Positions 37,785 to 50,559 of a DNA stretch of 64,000 nt are shown in pieces (within the stretch, counting starts at the first letter, position 1; each line of letters opens with the position of its first letter). Source of the stretch: Sialis fuliginosa (taxonomy: Eukaryota > Arthropoda > Insecta > Megaloptera > Sialidae). The stretch covers positions 10,294,501 to 10,358,500 of the forward strand of contig OY540822.1 of assembly GCA_961205875.1 (NCBI GenBank), given 5' to 3'. The translations under genes and the position numbers were made by a program. The notes under the pieces were generated by a model. It was not told the DNA's origin, did not search any database, and saw only the letters and a program-made list of their open reading frames with translations.

Positions 37785-38315
37785 TAGTTCTTATAGACTC
37801 GGGAATTACTGAACCGATTTCAATGCGGTTTTCATCAATAATTAGATAATTTTTCTGAGCAGTATCGTGGCTAATAATATTTTATAAAAATCTAAGATTT
37901 AACATCAAAAGACTAAAAATAATCTTCTTCAAGTCGTCTTTTGTTTCCATGTTGTCAGAGCATACAACTGTCATTTATATAAAAAAGAATTCTATAATTT
38001 ACGGTTTCAGTATTTTATTAATTTAGGTCACTTTGGTTACGTCTCTTTCAAATATTTTGTCAAACATGAAAATACATTTTACACACTTTTCTCAGTAACT
38101 ACTGAACGGATTTCACGAGTAAATTTGTGTGTGTGTAAATTTCATAAAATCGAAAAAAAAAACAATTTGCGGTGAATCATGTATTGTGGGCAAGTTGGTT
38201 GGGAATGTTGGTTGAGCATGATGGGTGGGCATGTTGGTTGAAAAGTGTTTCACGAGGGAGGTTTTGGTGTATAATTTGTAGATATTAACCCGGGTAACAC
38301 CGGGTCCAATGCGCT
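37785..38315 (+). mobile_element. Helitron-like non-autonomous repeat
   Basis: Contains two ACTGAACCGATTTCA / ACTGAACGGATTTCA segments. It ends with a GC-rich hairpin (CCCGGGTAACACCGGG) followed by GCGCTAGTA, consistent with the subterminal hairpin and CTAGT-type 3' end of Helitrons. No Rep/helicase coding. Confidence 0.5.
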
Positions 38316-39330
38316 AGTAGTATATCATATAATATATGATATAACGTTTCATATTATGAAGGTAATTGAAATATAATATGATTACTCTAGTTACAACGGG
38401 TAATCCAGTTAATTAGAAATAGATTACATTATAATTGTGTAGAGCAGAGCTGCTCTAACTTTAATAATTCATTACATCTAATTAAAATTTTTGTTGAAAT
38501 ATTTATAAACAAACTTGTAGAATTCCGTATATATGTCTTTTTAATAAGATTTTTATTTATTTTAATATTTATCTTAGCTTATATGACTATAGTGAAATAA
38601 TATATTGTGTTACAATGCATTATATGATAATAAAACAATGGCCAATACGCACATGATAGGGTTCCGTAGTCATTCTGACTACAATTTATAAAAAAGAGTT
38701 ATTCCAATTATTTTTGCTACAGTGTTCGTTATAATTTTGAAAGTACCAATTAAAAGTTACATTCTTGAATTTTTTTCAGGTTTTTTGCATCGATAGGGGA
38801 GGGGCGCTCTGATAACCACTTTAAACGCAAATATATCATGACTGAAAGGATAAAATCAAGAGGTCCTAAAACATTTTTTGTTGTATTTTAGAAGACTTAT
38901 CTGATGGGATAAGTGAAAAAAATAATAATATACTTTTCAGTCTATCGAAAATCTCATAATTTCTATTTTTGGGTTATCAATCTACGTCCGTATACCAAAT
39001 TTCATCTTAATCGGTATACAATTGATATATACGTACGGGCAGAGAGAAACTATAAGGGTTCCTAGTTTTTCTACGGAATATGATAATGTGACGATGAAAG
39101 AGTTAAAATAATTTTTGTGAAATATGTCTTATATATTTGAATTGCTATTGTATACTACAATTCATTTTAGTTAATAGAAAAAAAAATTAAAATAAATAAT
39201 GAGGTGGGGATTAACGGTTTCATTTTTTCGAATTTATACTTTTGTCATTTGAAAGAGCACAAAAAATAATAAAAATTTCGTATTATAAATTTTTTTAAAT
39301 CTTCATTAGTTTCAGAGTTATTTGAAATAC
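38316..39330. other. AT-rich stretch
   Basis: No gene. A repeat-like block (GGGTTCCGTAGTCATTCTGA near 38658; ACCAAATTTCATCTTAATCG near 38995) resembles dispersed repeats. Confidence 0.45.
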
Positions 39331-39831
39331 ACCAATACCTCGCTTTGCGTCGTTTCGTTTTGCGTCGTTAGATTTTCGAAGTTGCATTGTTTTGGGTTCG
39401 AGTCTTTAATTTTGGACCAATTTTTTGTGAAAGAAAGCCGACTTACGACAACAGCCACTATGGACTCATCAGACAGTGATTAATTTTTATTTTGTTTTTT
39501 ATAAATTAATTGAATATTTTATTTTGTTTTAATTGAATTTTTTTTTTGTTTTTTGTATGTATGTAATTTTATAAATTAATTAAATTTTTTATTTTGTTTT
39601 AATCGAATTTTTTTTTTTTTTTGTATGTATGTAATAAAATTTTATATTATTTTTGTTTTTTAAATGTTTACTTTGTTCAATTTTCTTTTTAAACAGTAGT
39701 ATTTTATAACCCTGGAACCTATCTTCGATCTTTACATGATTTGCTATAGAAAATCATAATTCACTTTGCGTCGTTTCAATTTGCGTCGTGTTTTTTTGGA
39801 ACGTAACCACGACGCAAAGTGAGGTATTGGT
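39331..39831. mobile_element. pogo/Tigger-like element with TTTGCGTCG ends
   Basis: Left ACCAATACCTCGCTTTGCGT, right in reverse complement ACCAATACCTCACTTTGCGT. TTTGCGTCGTTTC and TTTGCGTCGT repeat inside each end. A short frame MDSSDSD-stop near 39461 could be a transposase C-terminus remnant. Confidence 0.6.
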
Positions 39832-40199
39832 ATATATGATTATTTTGCACATTCTCATAGGGGTGTTTCACCCCGTTAAACCGTTTTACCGCAGCTAAGA
39901 TATTTTTTTCTTACTTACCCTAACCCTCTCTAACAACATACTAAATTAAATCTCGATCCAAATATGCCACTTGAAAAGGTTCCCTTGTAAGTACATTTTG
40001 ATAATTTAATAAAAAAGAATATAAAGCCAGCCCTGTAATTTATATACATGCATCAATACAATGATGATGATGATGATATAAAAGTTTGCAATATTTTTTT
40101 CTCCGGAACACAAAAATTCTGATATATTGGAAAATATATGGATGGTATATTGTATCTACAATGTACACCTACACCTGCATGTACTGTACATAATAAAAA

Positions 40200-40685
40200 A
40201 TGTATTGCGCAAGTAGGCTACAGAAAACACGCATAGCAGCGTTGCGCATGTGTTGCGCACTTATTTTGCGCAAGCTGACATATTGATCCGGACTGGAGCG
40301 GCTCCGGTGTAACGCGACCCTTGTCTAGCTCTCTGTAATCTAGTTGCGGCTGACTCTGTCACACCTCACACATAACCTATACGTTTTCGAACACGAGGGT
40401 GGGGCATAGAACCAATGTACCGTTTACCAGAAGTAGAGTAACCGTTGTTAAAAATGAACGGCCGCGGAAGAAATTAATTGAAATTGTACATCAGTTGAAA
40501 AATATCATAATAATGTCTCTATCCGGAAATATTTATTAAGTGGTTGTTAACGTGTTAATAAATTTATAACACTGCTGTGGCAGTTGTATTTATTAGCTTT
40601 TTGGCTTGAAAAATTATAACTTCTACTAATGATTGGTTCATTTTGGAATCTGTGTAGAGCTTGCCCTTCAATGCCCGTAGATAAG
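40200..40685 (+). promoter_or_regulatory. GC/CpG-richer island with possible first exon
   Basis: 40200-40480 is markedly GC-richer than its surroundings, with repeated TTGCGCA words, GGGTGGGGC and GGCCGCGG, and no TATA box. It looks like a housekeeping-type start region. A good donor, GATAAG|gtatgt, follows at 40685. ATG at 40629 would encode 19 residues to that donor (MIGSFWNLCRACPSMPVDK, phase 0). Its start context is weak, and this phase does not match the exon at 54590, so the first exon may be non-coding or another exon may intervene. Confidence 0.35.
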
Positions 40686-41687
40686 GTATGTTACCAAATT
40701 TTGATTTTAATTTCTTAGATATTTTATTCACTTCCATTTTATTGAGCGTATATATATCTTTCTCAGGACGTTCAATGTAAATACAAAATACTGTAGTTTT
40801 GTTTTCAAAATCGATTCACTTAAGAATGCCGGTCACTATGCAACATTAACTTTTAGAACTTTAACGTATCTATTGATACATTATATACATATATATTTTT
40901 GTATGTATTAACCTACAACAAAAGGTCAAATTTATACATATATATTTTTTATCAGTAAAACTTATTTTTGGAATTCTATTGTTGTTCTTATCTTAAATAT
41001 ATATAATTCAAAAAATTATATTTCAAATTAGAAAAGTATTTGCTCTACTATAACTATAACAGTAAAAATAATATAAGATATATTTGTTTATATTGTATCT
41101 ACACGAAGAAAAGTTTGTTAGAAAAAATATCGTAAAAATATTTCTAGACAAACTTTAGAACACTTGTAAATTTTTGAAAAAAAGTGCCATACATTTTTTT
41201 AAATGTACCATACTGCATAGTAGGAATATAAAATATTGCATAGTAACTTTTACTATGCACTTATTATTTATTTTAGTGGTTAAAAAATGACAATGATTAC
41301 AACAATGTCTTTTTAATATTTTACAAATATAAATGTAAATAATACATTGCATTTTTCTCCATTTAAGTATCTAAAATTGTTTATAACTTTTTAATAATAT
41401 ATAAATAATTAATGGAAGTTAGGTTTTTAAATACCCCTAAACTATTCTGAAATATTTGTTTCCACACCCTTATCATGCAAGGAAAAATTAAATTACTTTG
41501 ATATAACTAAAATATCGCATAAATCCAAATAAGGTAATATAAAACTGACATATTGCACGATATATTCATTCATAAATATGTACTCTTACATAACTGGAGG
41601 GTTGATTTGACTTATACATATGTTTTATTATTTATATACTTTATATAAATTCATTAAAACTACCCTTTCTGGGTATACTATACCCAT

Positions 41688-42304
41688 TAGGGTGTTTTTT
41701 TTTTTTTTTTTTTTTTTTCGGTCCTGCAGGCCATGTTTTAGCTTTGGATCAAAAGTTAATTGTTCAAAAATTTCAGACTCATAGATCAAACCTGTGGACG
41801 GCGCAAACCGAGTCTTTTTCCCATTTGATTAACATGGGAAAAATTACTTTTTTACTTACGCGTGAATATTTTTTTTTTAAATTTCTCAAGGGAATATTTT
41901 GTAGAGAATTAAGTGCCCAATTCATAAATCCAATAAATTTTAAGAAATGTTTGTTTAAAAATTATCTTAAAAATTGGATTTTACTTTTTATGATAATGTT
42001 TAAACAAACATATCTTTAAAAATATTCGATCTATGAATTGATCACTTGGAATGTTTTTTGTAAGAAATTTAATTCTCTATGATATGCTACTGTAAGAAAT
42101 TAAAATAAATAAATTTTCAACGAGATATTCACGCATAAGTAAAAAAGTAATTTTTCCCATGTTAATCAAATGGAAGAAAGACTCAGTTTGCGCCGTCCAC
42201 AGGTTTGATCTACGAGTCTGAAATTTTGGGACAATTAACTTTTGATCCAAAGCTAAAATATAGGCCTGCGGGACCGAAAAAATAAAAATAAAAAAAAAAC
42301 CCTA
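41688..42304. mobile_element. hAT-type foldback element with exact 8-bp target duplication
   Basis: ATACCCAT at 41680-41687 and again at 42305-42312. Element ends are TAGGGTG and, reversed, TAGGGTT. Arms of about 250 bp are near-complementary, e.g. CAAACCTGTGGACGGCGCAA versus TTGCGCCGTCCACAGGTTTG, and a block around GATTAACATGGGAAAAATTA. The central core is also partly palindromic. No transposase; the long frames inside are shadows of the arms. Confidence 0.85.
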
Positions 42305-42633
42305 ATACCCATATAATGATTTCCTACTAAGATTAATAAAATGTAGTTAGTTATGATTTTATCGGAAATTACTTTAAAAGTAATTATATCATATCTGTAT
42401 TATTTTGTACATTAAAGGAGTTATAAATCATATTTTCGAGGTTGTATATCATACTCCGGATGTAGAAAACTATATTCAAAGGAGTACAGAAAGTGGCGTC
42501 GCATAAGATATTTCTGAGAGGCGCCTTATTTTAAAACAATAACTAAAAATCGGTGGTGTAATTTTCAACCCTTCAAAATGTTATGTGTAAATATAGTTTT
42601 ATGCAATAGACAAGTCGAAATTTATAATATTAA

Positions 42634-42834
42634 CCCAATCGTGCCCAGCGTTACATATATGTTAAGATTTTGCGTTTGATGTAAGATTATTTTAATTGGA
42701 ATGTGTTTGAAATCATACTTATTTTCGAGTATTGGACTGAATACATCAACAATGCAATTACCAACGTTCTAGAGTTTTAGTATACAGAAAAATCATCAAT
42801 ATCGGTAACAAAAAAAACCTCGGGAACGATTGAG
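42634..42834. mobile_element. piggyBac-like MITE family 4, copy 1
   Basis: TTAA at 42630-42633 and 42835-42838. Ends CCCAATCGTGCCCAGCG and, reversed, CTCAATCGTTCCCGAGG. Body GATTATTTT and GTTTGAAATCATACTTATTT are shared with 52785-52951. Confidence 0.7.
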
Positions 42835-42839
42835 TTAAG

Positions 42840-43390
42840 GGCGTTATTCTCTAATTTTGAAAATAAAATTTCGCGAATTGTTTAATAAGAAAAATATTTT
42901 ATTATAACTTAAAAAAAAATTAACAGTAAATAATTGAGAAGTTATTATAAGATAAATCGAACATTGGCCAGCCCTTGAAATGTTTTTTACATTGGTATTT
43001 ACTGCAATGCGTTGACTATACATACATAATTAGGATGTAGATCGAAGTTTTGGTCGCTAGTTCATTGCCCGTTGTATAAAATTATGTAGGGAAATCGATT
43101 TTCTTTGACACGTTGCTCCGAATACATGAAAATTGCTGGAAATTTTAATATCAAGATAGGTTATGTAATTTGAGTTTGTATCCTTTATTCTGAAGCTGAA
43201 ATTACAAAATGTTTTCAGTACTGAACAATATTTTTATTAAAATTTAAAATATTTGTCAAATTTAATTATCATTTTTAATTAGATTAATAAAATAAAAGAA
43301 GCGAAATTATCAAAACAACAAAGGTATTAATATCAATGTGATTTGAATGTAAAATTATACATAAAATTTTGTGTTTTTGATTTCCTTAAA
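42840..43390. other. AT-rich stretch
   Basis: No gene or clear repeat. Confidence 0.45.
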
Positions 43391-43399
43391 AATATGTAT

Positions 43400-44060
43400 T
43401 TTATATAGAAAACCATTCTCAAGATATGGCCTCTCAAAGTTTTAATTTTTTCTAAATTTCGGAGAAAAATGGCCGTTATTATTGAACTCGTTGTCGGATT
43501 TGATTTTTTCTATATTGTTTTAATCTATATAATGACATGTATAATAATTTAAAATACGACAAAAAAGCGACATTTTTTTAAGGTATAGTCCTTAAATTTT
43601 CCAATTTTTCAGTATTTCACATGTCATTGTATAGATTTTGACACGCTGATTTCAAATCTGTCAACTAAAATCAATTTCGACTAACGGTTAAAAAGTAACT
43701 GCCAAATTTCTTTCTGCGGTATGAAATTTTCAACTTTTCACGTAATTTTCTGTTATATAATAAACACACTTTTAACGAAATCTAAAATTCAAAAATTTAC
43801 ACACGATTATTAAAAAATATCGGTTTTTGCCAATTTTGTATCACTTTGAACAAAAAATCGCGTTTTTGACGGAAAAAAACAACCTTAAATTGTTTATAAA
43901 AACCGTAATTGATAACTAATCGTAAAAATACTTCGATGTAAAATCTATATAAGAAGTTACAGTTAAAATTTCAAATCTATCGGATGGAAAATAGCCAAGA
44001 TACGTTTTCCGCAGTTTTTAAAAACGTGGTTTCGATAAAAATAAAGTTAACGTTTAAAAA
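43400..44060 (-). repeat. Dispersed repeat related to 28680-28945
   Basis: Repeated lines such as GGCCTCTCAAAGTTTTAATT, CAACTAAAATCAATTTCGAC, CTGCGGTATGAAATTTTCAA and CACGTAATTTTCTG. It also carries a GTTTTTAAAAACG pair. Strand is nominal. Confidence 0.45.
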
Positions 44061-44802
44061 CTGTTTTACTACATGCAAACGTCGACTTTTTTTCGAGACT
44101 ATGTCGGTTTTGCACTTTTTTATTGCTTATTTTGCTTTTATTTTGGCTTGAGACCGAATTACGGTGTCCCTTTATATTACCATATCGTTCGTACAAAATT
44201 GTCAAAAATTAATTCATAAATTAGATGTAACTCCTTAACCTTTTTCAGTTCATTAATTCGAGAAATTAAATTTTTAATAAGGAGTGACGGATTGAATTAT
44301 ACCCTTAAAGTCTTCCGAGGGGGCCCAGTGGGTAAATGCTCCTTTGCCCACTGATAATAAGTTAATATAAATGTCTTAATAAATAATAAATTAAATTCAA
44401 ATAAAACCGTATGCCAGTTTATATAAAGGCCACAAATTTTAATAATCTGTCTCGAAATGTATGATATTATAAAAATAATCATATTTTATATACCGCTTTT
44501 GTTTAGGTGGATTGCGTAGAGTGAGTAGAAATTTAATGACTATGATAATAGCCTTTCCACACCGCGTATATGGGATGATGCTTTGTTTGAGTATTCTACT
44601 GTATTTAATGAAACCAGTAAGCATTTAAACAAAATCCCTTTAAAACAATAGAGCCATTCTACCCAAAAAGTACGGCTACTACAGTTTATCATTTACATTT
44701 GAATTGTATTTATTGTCTTATTGTATTGTTAGTTTTGGTATAATATTTTTATCCATCTTTTAATTGTTTTTTAAAGCTTTGCATCTTCATTGTTAATATA
44801 TA
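44061..44802. other. AT-rich stretch
   Basis: No gene. Only minus-strand chance frames. Confidence 0.45.
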
Positions 44803-45001
44803 CAGGCTGAGTAAAAAATATGGAATATTGCCAGGGCCGTAACAGCGTAAAAATTGGGGTCGGCAAGATTGAGGAACAAAAAAAAAGGTCGTAAAAATTA
44901 ATAACGTGAAAAAATTGTAGACTGAGGTAACAACGAAAAAGAAATATTTTTTTTAAATAATAATTTTTTTAGAAAATATGGGCAATTTTCCCCAGCTTGT
45001 A
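44803..45001. mobile_element. Fragment of the TACAGG-TGAGTAAAAAAT mariner-like MITE
   Basis: Left end TACAGGCTGAGTAAAAAATA matches the 58841-59455 family. The right end (CCCCAGCTTGTA) is only a rough inverse. Confidence 0.4.
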
Positions 45002-46580
45002 CTTATATAAATCTATAGAGTCTGTCTGAAAATGTGTTAAAACGGAAATATAAATAATTTATGAATTTGATGACCTGTAAAAAATGCAAGAAAGAAAATC
45101 GTATAAGTATGTAATAAACTATAATCGGCTATAGTCTAGCTTGATATAATATTATTGATTTTATTCTACAGTGAAAATACTTAATACATTTTTTTAGTTA
45201 GAAGTCGTTTTTATGATTTTTTTTTAATTTTAAATTTCGGTCTCTTATGAATCGATTTTGATAGTAAACCTAGAGTTACTCTAGTAAAAGTTTTAGTATT
45301 ATTAGCAAGTATAAAAAAATTAAATTTGGCTGATAAATCAGAAATCGATTTGGGTTCTCAGAACTTTTACTATGAGTATCTCTGGGTGAACCCAGGAACC
45401 TAGAATTAATTTAATTCACAATTGATTATTTATAATAAAATTTTGTATACATAAAACTAAAAATGATGTTCATGAAATTTAAGTATACTAAACTATGTAG
45501 TCATAGACGCCTATGATATGGGGATAGAGGGAAATTGAAATTGTACATATAAATACTAAGAGGGTAGTTGGTACCCGAGACAGAATATTAGATGTACACC
45601 CCCCTTCCCCCCAAAAAATTCATAGAAGCAATTGAATCCCTTTTTTTGTTCAGTTCAATTTTAGCGTCCCTTAAAAATTACTTTTACGCTTTCCTGCAGT
45701 TTTTTAAAGATTTTTTTAATTTCCATGTCAATGTCAATAATAATCAAGCTCTTCTAACCCCCCCCCCCCCCCTCTTTCTCACCTTCTAGTAAGCCACTGG
45801 TTCTCACCCGATAGGAAGAACGCCTATGGTTGTAATTAATCACCTTTCAAAATTACAGTTACGTTCACAATACTTTTCACTTTTACTTGTATAATTGATG
45901 TCAGATCTAAAAGACACTTTATCAATGTTGCGGCAAATGAAATAAAAACAACTGACTGACGCTGAATTCTTTTGTCATCTATAAAAAGCTGATTAATATA
46001 AATAAAGGAAATAAATGCTAGTAGAGTTATTTTTACTTAATCTTCTAATACGAACAAAATACATTTTACGAAAAATGCAATATTTAATACGAAAAAAGAC
46101 TAACTGAATTTTATTTTCTGCTTTTTAGTTAGTTTTAAAATGCAAATTATTTTTTTTTTAAGTTTTTATTTTTAGCTATACATATACAAGTCTTGAGGCT
46201 TCCGCGGTGATCTTGGTATGGATCTGGCTTCTGGATGTAAGCCGCGTTGATTTGGTTGTGTTATCGGCGAAGTTATACATATAGATAGAAAAGAGTTCAT
46301 GAGAATATACTTTCTGAATTCATACCAATTTTAATTTCTTTTTTCAAGTTAGTAATGATGATAATTGCAAATACATTTTTAGCTGTAAAATAATTAAAAC
46401 ACATTACTTATATATTAATATCTATTAATTTTAAAGTCTAAATTCTAAATAAAATTCCGCGTGGATAAATTCTTAACGTATTGCGTTCTATTCTTTTCGT
46501 TGTCTAAAATCTAGGAATTAAAAAAATATTTTTAATTGACATTAATGACACATAAGGTACCTAGTAAAAATTGTAGCTAT
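45002..46580. other. AT-rich stretch with C tracts
   Basis: No gene. C runs at 45597-45613 and 45759-45773. A GC-richer patch at 46195-46275 contains two similar CCGCG(G/T)TGATTTGG-like words and is probably a repeat fragment. Confidence 0.45.
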
Positions 46581-46767
46581 CATAGACATAGAGCATAGAC
46601 CGCGCATTTGATTCGAAAAAAGAGTCGTGTCAAAAGAAAGAGATAGAAATTGTTTGGGATGTGTCTATTTCATTCTTATTAGAAAAAGAGCATCTCTCTC
46701 ACTGTTTTGGAGAAATATTACACCATTATGTTAATACAGAATGCGTGGTCCATGCTCTATGTCTATG
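46581..46767. mobile_element. MITE family 2, copy 2
   Basis: Left CATAGACATAGAGCATAGAC; right in reverse complement CATAGACATAGAGCATGGAC. Better preserved ends than copy 1. Confidence 0.8.
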
Positions 46768-46810
46768 GTAGATATGGAAATGGAATATTGCCACAAATAT
46801 ACAAATAAAT

Positions 46811-47006
46811 AAATTATACTAAAAATTAGTTTAAATGTCCACCATTTTGACACATATTGGCCGATTGTCATCAAATCACGCTGTAAGACAGTTAAATGTA
46901 TATAGATTAATATTCAGAAATGGTAGTAATCAAATATCAACACATATTTCTAATTCAGTACATTTAATCAAAAATTTGCCATTACTGGGGTCCTTGCCAA
47001 GACCTT
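46811..47006 (-). mobile_element. MITE family 1, copy 3 (truncated, inverted)
   Basis: Contains TGTCCACCATTTTGACAC, CGATTGTCATCAAATCACGC and CCAGTAATGGC-type end sequence in the inverted orientation. It keeps only about 195 bp of the usual 450-550. The 100-codon frame over it is a by-product. Confidence 0.7.
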
Positions 47007-48204
47007 ATTTAGCTGCAGGAAATAATAATATACATAGTAGACATCTCTCACAAATTTTCCCGATAAAGAAAACAACGAATTTCCATCAACAGAATAACAG
47101 CTTCATACATATAAACATGATCTTTTTGTTTTCTTAAAAATGATTTATTATTATTTACATAAAAGGGGTTAGCCACCCTTCGATAAAGTTGTTTCCCCCT
47201 TTGTATTTGTAGAGATCGGATGAAATGCTTTGTACTTATATCTCATCTATGTTCTATGACGTCTCTAACATTGTGAAATATTATTTACAATATCTTGTCG
47301 CCAATCAGTGTAATTTTTGAGTAAACTTTTTTTTAATCTTTAATTTTTTTGTCGATCTGTTAAACTCGATTTAGCAAAAAAATATTGCTAAATGTAAACA
47401 ATGTTAATTTAAAAAAAAATCTAATTTGATAGCTGCTAACTTACAAATCCTTATTCAAAAAAAAAATATTGGAGTCTGTAGGATCGCGCCAAGCTTATAT
47501 ATTAACTATTCAATTTATCAATTTTAATTGATATTTTCAGTGATTTTTTAGGGAGGGAAAAATAAAATCTCGCCCAGGGCGCCAGACTTGATAAGGCCAT
47601 TTCTGGCCCTCAGCACATGTTGGCTTAATCCCCTCTAACTTAAGTGCTAATATTTTTTCTAGTTTTAAAATGTGTTAAAACTGAAATATAAATAATTTAT
47701 GAATTTGATGACTTGTACAAAATGCAAGAAACAAAATCGATGTAATAGACTATATATAATCGACTATAGTCTAGTTAGGTATAATATTATTGATTTTATT
47801 CTATTGGTTACAACATTTTTTGCTACTTTTTTCACTTCGTCATCAATGTAGGTATTGCAGTGTTTCAACAAAAAAAACATCTGATAAGCAATTTATGAAG
47901 TTGTTTCGAAGCTTGGAAATTTTTCTGCTTCATGCTTTTAATATTGTCTCGTTTATATATTTTTTATTCGTTTGAGCACAGAATATTCAAGTTAAATTGG
48001 TCGGTAATGACATATTTCAGGACATTACTGAATTTAGGTTAATGTAACTCCATTTGAATATGCATGAACTCACAAAACTAACGGCTTTGTGCGAGTTTTT
48101 TTTAAAACCTGTACGACCGGCTGCTCTATGCATCACGGCGACATCTCTACTGCTCAGCACCCTGGTGGAGTAGTGTGATGATATCTAGCTTTGTTTTTGA
48201 GTTT
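47007..48204. other. Repeat-rich non-coding stretch
   Basis: Sequence at 47335-47620 resembles 36840-37180 (TTTTGTCGATCTGTTAAAC, GCTAACTTACAAATCCTTAT). 47665-47800 resembles 45030-45170. No gene. Confidence 0.5.
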
Positions 48205-48585
48205 ATTCGGAAAATACGAAAGTAACTTTGTCTGTCTGTTTGTTACTTTTTCACGACTAAACCGATGAACCGATTTTGATGAAATTTGGCAGGGAGATAG
48301 CTTGCATCTTGAGGAAAGTTATATGATATAGTGTATCCCGAAAAAATGATTAGATAAAAAAATACAAATTCCACATCAAGCCGCGGGTAATTGATAGTAT
48401 TATAAATGCGAAAGTTTGTTTGTTATCTTTTCACAGCTAAACGGCTGAACCGATCTTTATGAAATTTGGCAGGGAGATAGCTTGCATCTTAAGGAAGAGC
48501 ATATGCTACTTTGTATTCCGAAAAATTGATAAGATTAAAAAAATACAAGTTTCACGCGGACGAAGTTATTTGTAACATCTAGTTA
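48205..48585 (+). mobile_element. Two tandem Helitron-like repeat units
   Basis: Two units about 190 bp apart share TTTGTTTGTTA, GAACCGAT, ATGAAATTTGGCAGGGAGAT and AGCTTGCATCTT. The second ends CGCGGACGAAG... ACATCTAGT, the end type of a widespread insect Helitron-like repeat. No coding. Confidence 0.6.
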
Positions 48586-49045
48586 CAAATAATAGAACCT
48601 TTTGCTCTGTTGTCTCCATTTCAATAAGTTATTTGGCGTGTTGAAATAATCGAATCTGTTGCCCAAATTGCTTCATCACGTCAGGTTTTTGAGAAAAATT
48701 AACCTAAAAAAGCCAAAATGAAGATTTTGGCAATGTTTAAGTAGTTTTTTTTTTCTAAAGTTTTTGTTTAAAATGACTTTTTACATTTTACTGTACAATT
48801 TTTTTTCACCGAAATATACCAGTTTGAAGATATTGTTATATTTAATGTAGTAAAGTCCATTGTGTCACTTGTGTCTACTCTATTAATAAAAATATAATAT
48901 TTTCAAACTAGCATATCTCTAACAGTAAAGATTTAGATTGCTATCAAAGTATGGAGATTTTCAAAAATAAGGGTAAAGTATTTAATTCCGACTGTGGACT
49001 CCTATGGTCCAACCTTTTGACCTTATTAAAATAATGACTCAGACC

Positions 49046-49245
49046 NNNNNNNNNNNNNNNNNNNNNNNNNNNNNNNNNNNNNNNNNNNNNNNNNNNNNNN
49101 NNNNNNNNNNNNNNNNNNNNNNNNNNNNNNNNNNNNNNNNNNNNNNNNNNNNNNNNNNNNNNNNNNNNNNNNNNNNNNNNNNNNNNNNNNNNNNNNNNNN
49201 NNNNNNNNNNNNNNNNNNNNNNNNNNNNNNNNNNNNNNNNNNNNN
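49046..49245. other. Assembly gap (200 N)
   Basis: Run of 200 Ns. Its round size suggests a scaffolding gap of unknown true length. Confidence 0.99.
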
Positions 49246-49411
49246 AAATACTAAAAAAAACGTATAACACTAGATATGTACATTATATATGAAAAAATGT
49301 AAACTATTAGGGGAGCCTTCTGATTTTTTATAGTTGAAATAGGGGTAGTGGATCAAATAAGTTTGGGAACCTAAACGAACGAAAAAACAATGTTCGGTAT
49401 TACATATAAAC

Positions 49412-49764
49412 GAGCTAACAAAATTTAGCACTTTCAAATGAGGTTTTAAACCAAGCCTGGCCAACCCAAATTGCACCGCGGGCCGCATTGACGACCTAAC
49501 ATTTTCCGAGGGCCACACATAAATAAGAAATTTAGTAAAAAAATTTAGATTTTCCGGTTTTTTTGAAATAGAACTACTACGGAAATATAAACGGTATTAA
49601 AACAGTGGCGATATTAGAAAACTATTTTGTACGGTCAGAGTCGCCAACTGTGTTACGATAAGTTGAAGTATCACTGCTCTAAATACCATAACTAATCCAT
49701 AGATATTATCACACAATTAATACCCCATTTGAAAGTGCTTGCAAGTTAGTAAATTTGTTAGCTC
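49412..49764. mobile_element. MITE family 3, copy 3, interrupted by a hAT-like insert
   Basis: Ends GAGCTAACAAAATTTAG and, reversed, GAGCTAACAAATTTACTAAC. The right half matches the copy at 36005 in inverted orientation. Between about 49450 and 49600 a foreign block begins AAGCCTGGCCAACCC and includes GCGGGCCGCATT and GGGCCACACATA, words typical of hAT ends. Confidence 0.65.
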
Positions 49765-49950
49765 CTTTATAATAACAGGCATAAGTTTTATATAATATTT
49801 GATAGAAATACACAAACTTTGGATAGGCGTTATATAGTCTAGACCAGTGGTTTTTAACCGGTGTTCTGCAAAAATGTTACAAGTGCTTCGCGAAATAATA
49901 AAAACAATTCACAAGTAGGAGCTGTATTTACATATCTATCTTAGTCCGTT

Positions 49951-50272
49951 CTAGAAGTATACCGGAATTCCGGCCTGAACTCACGATGTAGATTTAAAGT
50001 GAATATTTTAACGTCACTACTATTATATTATTATTATTATTTTTATATTATATTATTATTGACACTATAACTGTAATTACATTATAGCTATCTATGCAAA
50101 TAGTTTTACGAAGCTGTAAAAATTGCAGAATATGTAGAAAACACAATTTTTATAATTTAATGTATTTTCTTAAAGAAATACCATATAAAACAATGTTATA
50201 TTAATTTAAGATGTATTTATATTTAAAATATAATAGTGGTGACGTTAGACGTGAATTCCGGTACACCTCTAG
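49951..50272. mobile_element. MITE family 5 (ACCGGAATTCCGG ends), copy 1
   Basis: Left CTAGAAGTATACCGGAATTC, right in reverse complement CTAGAGGTGTACCGGAATTC. The interior AATATTTTAACGTCACTACT is shared with 52130 and 60540 (inverted). Confidence 0.7.
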
Positions 50273-50425
50273 TCCTTTCACAGAACAATAAATAATTAGA
50301 TTATTATTAGAAGAAAATATTGTACATTATTTTCCATTTCTAAATACAAAAAATTGGAATCGAAATTACGGATTTTCGATTCATGTTAGTTTGTCGACGA
50401 ATGGCTTTGAATAATTTTTCCATAA

Positions 50426-50536
<111 letters not shown>

Positions 50537-50559
50537 TAAATGAGGGTAGCATTATCACT

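Noticed and set aside
41744..42019. 91-codon plus-strand frame
   Set aside because: Lies within one arm and core of the foldback hAT element; no family features.
46835..47137. 100-codon plus-strand frame
   Set aside because: Overlaps the inverted fragment of MITE family 1, whose other copies do not preserve the frame.
48944..49270. Frames spanning the N gap
   Set aside because: Most codons are Ns; no evidence of coding on either side.
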